64,000 bases of DNA from Saprospiraceae bacterium. GTDB taxonomy: Bacteria; Bacteroidota; Bacteroidia; Chitinophagales; Saprospiraceae. How positions within the stretch are numbered: position 1 is the stretch's first letter; each line of letters begins with the position of its first letter. The notes under the pieces are model-generated. The model saw only the letters and a list, made by a program, of their open reading frames with translations, was not told the DNA's origin and made no database searches. The translations under genes and the position numbers were made by a program. The stretch is taken from positions 3,596,001-3,660,000 of the forward strand of contig JADJXD010000001.1 of assembly GCA_016715985.1 (NCBI GenBank). The letters run 5' to 3'. Below are positions 60,360 through 64,000 of this stretch, piece after piece.

Positions 60360-61007
60360 TTACCTGAATTGTTTTGGTTTCTGATTTTGGTTGGCAAGGT
60401 CTGCAATTTCTGTAATTCGACTTTTCCTTGTTTCCGGTCGTTTTGCGAGTACAAGCCATTGCAATATGTTTCGTTTATCTGACCTGCTTAACCTTAAAAA
60501 ATAATTTTTAGCGTTTGGTTTTTTTACAAATTCTTCTTTCAGATCCTGAGGAATAATTAATGCTTCTGCTTCGTCTAAAATTGTCCAATAACCATTTTTT
60601 TTAGCCTTTTCAATGATATCAAAACCAGCTTCAGTCATCAAACCTTCTTCAATAAGTTTTTCAATTTTTTCTTTATTAACTTTTGACCAAACACTTTTCT
60701 CCTTCCTTCTGCTAAATAATTGTAAAAATTTTTCCTGATCCAATGATTTAACCTTGCTGTCAATCCAACCAAAACAAAGTGCTTCATCCACCGCATCACT
60801 ATAATTTATGGTTGGAATATTTGATTTCTTTTTGTAATAAATCAACCAAACTGTTTGCTTGTTGACATGGTTTTCTTGAAGCCATTCCCGCCATTCAAGT
60901 CTGTTTTTAGGATAAAATGTTTCTGTATTTTCCAAAAAATAATAATTTTCGTTGAATAACTCTTTAATCAAGATTTCGTTTTGCTGATTTTTTATGATGT
61001 TCGACAT
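60360..61007 (-). CDS. YdeI/OmpD-associated family protein
   Basis: 215 residues. TVWLIYYKKKSN, DAVDEALCFGWIDSKVKSL and FSRRKEKSVWSKVNKEKIEK are the family signature; the C-terminus has LSRSDKRNILQWLVLAKRPE. Family members are small cytoplasmic proteins linked in some bacteria to bacteriocin or stress resistance. It overlaps the upstream DinB gene by 44 bp. Confidence 0.85.
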   Translation of the reverse strand: MSNIIKNQQNEILIKELFNENYYFLENTETFYPKNRLEWREWLQENHVNKQTVWLIYYKKKSNIPTINYSDAVDEALCFGWIDSKVKSLDQEKFLQLFSRRKEKSVWSKVNKEKIEKLIEEGLMTEAGFDIIEKAKKNGYWTILDEAEALIIPQDLKEEFVKKPNAKNYFLRLSRSDKRNILQWLVLAKRPETRKSRITEIADLANQNQKPKQFR

Positions 61008-61485
61008 GATATATGGTGAAATACAACATTTCTCTTACAGTTAATTTTCCCATTAAAGGGTGTGGAATCACATATTTATCCAGTTCTTCTTCTTTGTAAT
61101 TATCTATTTTTTGACACAAGGTTTCAATTTCTTTTTTTAATGTAGCTTTTAGTTTTTCAGCATTTTCATTCTTGACATTTTTTGGAATAAATCTTCCGGT
61201 TGAACGCCCTCCATTTTCCAGTTTGAGTAAATATTTCTGTACCAATTCTTCGTAACTTTTGCTTTTCCTGTTTGCAAGTCCCCAAATCCATTTGGGGATA
61301 AACTTTGGCAGACTCAATATTTGTCTGACCGGTTTAACACTGAGACAAATGTGTTCGAGGTGTTGTCCAGCAGTCCATTTCTCATTTTTGCTACGCACAA
61401 ATTCTTCACCCGTCAGACTACCCATATAAGCAGTAAACGAATCGTGATTTTCGGTCAGTAATTTTTTAATGGTTTGAATGTCCAT
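60964..61485 (-). CDS. DinB-family protein
   Basis: 173 residues, four-helix bundle. Metal-ligand-like His residues are in TAGQHLEHICLSV and the C-terminal YHVEHHKK. It is a different subgroup from the DinB gene at 58399. Likely a metal-dependent enzyme or sensor; reaction unknown. It is the first gene of a minus-strand run ending with the DUF3830-like gene. Confidence 0.82.
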   Translation of the reverse strand: MDIQTIKKLLTENHDSFTAYMGSLTGEEFVRSKNEKWTAGQHLEHICLSVKPVRQILSLPKFIPKWIWGLANRKSKSYEELVQKYLLKLENGGRSTGRFIPKNVKNENAEKLKATLKKEIETLCQKIDNYKEEELDKYVIPHPLMGKLTVREMLYFTIYHVEHHKKSAKRNLD

Positions 61486-61638
61486 AATACTGTTGTTAAA
61501 ATTCTGAAAAGTTCTTTAGTCTCACTAAATTTCGATTATAAGAGAAATTTTTAGAGCACTACATATGAAAACAAATTTATCCATTTGTTTTTAGATTTTC
61601 TCTACTTTTAAAGATTTTCTTTTTCATTCCGGCACACC

Positions 61639-62103
61639 TTATTCTTTTGTCAGTGTGACACTTTTAGTATTGTTGTCATAAAAGATTCTTAGTCCGTTAT
61701 TATTGATTTTAAAATTTAATTCACTTTCCATAAACACCTCATTAAACTTGTTTCCCCACTCAGGTTGTGCAATCTCGGTTGTTCCGAAATTTAAAATTTT
61801 TAATACTCTGGTATCTAAATATTCGAATTCGCCAAAAACTGAATTGGTGGTATTTTTTCCGAAAAATTTATGCGGTTCTTGGCTGTCGTCAAAAGTTATA
61901 ATAATGTCGAGTCCTGTTGAATTTTCCTGATTTTTAAACTCTCTGGTGTTGGTGGTATAATTTTCATATGAAATCACTTTCCAGATCCCGTTTATTGAAC
62001 TGATCGAAGTCTTGTCTTTGAATGAATGGATATCATCATCATTATTCGAGCAACTCAGTTGTCCAAATATCAGTAGTCCTATTAATAATGTCCGTATGTT
62101 CAT
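61639..62103 (-). CDS. Lipoprotein, lipocalin-like
   Basis: 154 residues. The signal ends IFGQLSC (lipobox) and is followed by Ser/Asn and three Asp, resembling a surface-lipoprotein export signal. The mature part (INGIWKVISYENY, IIITFDDSQEP, FNEVFMESELNF) has the strand pattern of small lipocalin-like or META-type domains. Function unknown. It sits downstream of the interrupted serine hydrolase gene. Confidence 0.72.
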   Translation of the reverse strand: MNIRTLLIGLLIFGQLSCSNNDDDIHSFKDKTSISSINGIWKVISYENYTTNTREFKNQENSTGLDIIITFDDSQEPHKFFGKNTTNSVFGEFEYLDTRVLKILNFGTTEIAQPEWGNKFNEVFMESELNFKINNNGLRIFYDNNTKSVTLTKE

Positions 62104-62150
62104 AATCTTTTAATTTTTTGTATCACAAATCAGAGCATCATTTCAATCCA

Positions 62151-63738
62151 TCATTTCACAATTTTCCCCTCCTGCATCCGGGATTTTATCCCCATAAATT
62201 CTACATAGACCTTTACTTCAATATAAACCTTCATCTCTTCATTCTCTTCTTCAAATTGTAGAATCCAAACTTCACTCCTGATATTCTCTTCCACAAACCT
62301 TGCTGTGAGTTCAAGTGTGGATGCATCAGTCCATGAATATGCCGATGCAACCTGAATCGGAAGACTCTGTGTCGGTCTTGGCGGACCAGACAATGCGTTT
62401 AATTTGGTTTGACTATATTTCCAATCATCGTGTCCGGCGGTGATTTCGAACTTTCCTTCATTGCGTTCTATTTGTATCTGAGCATCTTTGTCTTTCATGG
62501 AAAAGCTCAAAGCCTGGATTCCTAATTCATTGGGTGCTACTTCTATTTTCTTTCCGGAAATTCTGTCCAACCATTTAGAAGGAACAGATGACAAAGTCTT
62601 AAGCGTGGATAGTGTGGATATTCTTTTTGCCAATTCTGATGAAGCCTTTTTATCATCCGGGAGTGGTTTATCCAACATAGCCGGAAGCAGATGATCCCAT
62701 ACCATATCTAATTCTTCCTGAGTATTGGCAGCCGCAGAAGTCAGTACCACCACTGCATCTTTCTCCGGCAGTACGATGATAAACTGTCCACCCAATCCAT
62801 CGGCTCTGTAAGAATTATTTCTTCCCCGCCAAAACTGATAACCATATCCCTGTTCCCAGTCATTCAGTTCTTTGGATGTTTTGTTTTCCGGCGCATTACT
62901 CGCAATCTGAAAGGCTGTCGCTTCTTCTACCCAGGCCTGCGGAACAATTTGTTTTCCGTTCCATTTTCCTTTTTGTAATAACATCTGACCAAATTTGGCC
63001 ATGTCTCCCGACTGAATTCTTAATCCGATCGCTCCGAAAGTAAAACCTTCAGGTGTTTCATCCCAGGTATAATTTTGGATCCCCAATGGTTCAAATAGCC
63101 GGGGACTTAAATAATCATGCAATTTTTCTCCGGTAGCTTTCTGAACGACAGCCGCCAACATGAAGGTGGCCATATTATTGTATTTAAAAACAGAACCCGG
63201 ATCATTTTCGACCGGAGCAGAAAAAAAGTGTTTGGGCCAGTCAGCGACTCCTCGGACACCAAAAAGCGGATCCGTGTTCATACCGGTTGACATTTTGAGA
63301 AGATCCTGGACGGTCATCTCCCTCATATACGTGCTGAGAGTGTCCGGAAGAGATTGCGGAAAAAAAGCTTACCACTTTATCGTTTAACTTTAGTTTCTCC
63401 TCTGCAATGGCAAGACCCACACCGATGGAAGTAAAACTTTTGCTGACAGAATACATGACATGTCTGAATTCCCTCCCGTAAGGACTCCAGTATCCTTCTG
63501 CGATCAATTTTCCATGTCTGAGAATCATAAAACTGTGTAGTTCATTATTCCCATTATTCACCGCTTCCAGAAATTGCAGGATTCCTGCTGAAGATACATC
63601 CTCTGCTTCCGGCGTGCTGACGGGAAGCGTATTACTTTCACTTAGGTTTTTATGCTGTGCATCTGTGTAGTTGAAGCACAAAAATAACAGGGCGGTTAAA
63701 GAAAAGATTTTTCGGATTGTTTGGTCTAGGTTATTCAT
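62151..63738 (-). pseudogene. Serine hydrolase (class C beta-lactamase-like), frameshifted
   Basis: The first frame (start 63738) gives a signal peptide and SxxK active site (SVSKSF), reading to KLNDKVVSFF. The second frame resumes from about MREMTVQDLLKMSTGMNTD and carries KYNNMATFMLAAV, plus a C-terminal extension. The frames join if one T is removed from the T-run at 63361-63367. Together they encode about 528 residues. A homopolymer indel, real or a sequencing error, is the likely cause. Confidence 0.78.
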
Positions 63739-63807
63739 AAGTTGCAGAATGTGGTTCAGATATAGAATGTAAAAATACAATTGTTTTTCTGAGGTACTCA
63801 AAACCAG

Positions 63808-64000
63808 TTAAACAGGATGATTCTTTTGGTTTATCGTTTTTTTTGTCTTCATCAGAGATGCATTCCTAACTTTACGAATTTCATTTTCCAGTTTATAGGG
63901 TTGATTAAATATTTCCTGATTCAGTTTAAAATAGATTGACAAATTTCTGATGGTTTCTTTTGAAAGGCCTTTATTATAATTGAGCATTTTTGAAATCGTC
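63808..64000 (-). CDS. Helix-turn-helix antitoxin-like (HigA type), C-terminal fragment at window edge
   Basis: The minus strand is open from the right edge for about 63 codons to a TAA at 63808-63810. The encoded ISKMLNYNKGLSKETIRNLS and YFKLNQEIFNQPYKL match the second half of the HTH domain of HigA-type antitoxins. The N-terminus, and any HigB-like toxin gene, lie outside the window. It could also be a stand-alone regulator. Confidence 0.6.
   Translation of the reverse strand, partial: TISKMLNYNKGLSKETIRNLSIYFKLNQEIFNQPYKLENEIRKVRNASLMKTKKTINQKNHPV

Overview
The window looks like a chromosomal segment of a member of the Bacteroidota, most plausibly a Saprospira-like lineage (inference; there is no 16S rRNA gene here to prove it). 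The grounds are several large secreted proteins ending in type IX secretion (T9SS) sorting domains, many lipoproteins, promoters with the Bacteroidota -7 element TAnnTTTG, short leaders without strong Shine-Dalgarno sequences, and a mevalonate-pathway gene pair (fni plus class II HMG-CoA reductase). No rRNA, tRNA or CRISPR array was recognised.

Layout. 1-8.9 kb: two T9SS-exported arylsulfotransferase-like proteins, then housekeeping genes (L25, PRPP synthetase, an ECF sigma factor with a small possible partner, a PdeM-like phosphoesterase, MetRS, a Fur-family regulator). 8.9-26.7 kb: an accessory island. On the minus strand it holds three large proteins with a lipoprotein-type or truncated N-terminus, a Gly/Ser/Asn-rich linker, a conserved middle and a variable HExxH zinc-peptidase-like C-terminus, plus the tail of a fourth. 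Each is followed, within a few bases or overlapping, by a different small secreted protein or lipoprotein. The same island carries orphan or frameshifted small lipoproteins, two tandem ssb genes behind a 38-40 bp palindrome, a thioredoxin-fold protein, an IS1634-like element between 675-bp direct repeats, a MITE-like element, and at least 14 copies of a palindromic repeat (core TCGAAGTT-TGT-AACTTCGA) not noticed elsewhere in the window. Two of the large genes lose their 5' parts exactly at repeat sequences.

26.9-35.5 kb: a homologue of eukaryotic sphingolipid delta-4 desaturase, tpiA, lipopolysaccharide genes (waaA, heptose kinase) and a PA-domain T9SS protein. 35.6-36.6 kb: about 1 kb of non-coding 385-bp tandem repeats. 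36.6-45.6 kb: small membrane proteins, lipoproteins, T9SS cargo, a CotH-type kinase and a TPR protein. 45.8-52.8 kb: fni and HMG-CoA reductase, beta-barrel proteins, a MauG/CcpA-type di-haem peroxidase, rsmA and a YqeY protein. 52.9-64 kb: beta-barrel proteins, a TrpF-like protein and an alkyltransferase-like protein with facing promoters, DUF2147, a second CotH-type kinase, DinB and SDR enzymes, several interrupted genes (DUF3830-like, serine hydrolase) and a HigA-like fragment at the right edge.

Two homopolymer-rich stretches (about 49175-49397 and 55055-55215) look like assembly or sequencing artefacts. Several frameshifts lie in or beside short homopolymers, so single-base indels here should be read with caution. 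The most interesting candidate system is the tandem array of metallopeptidase-like lipoproteins with paired small lipoproteins (9.1-19.0 kb), which has the architecture of a polymorphic toxin/immunity locus but is not a family I can name.
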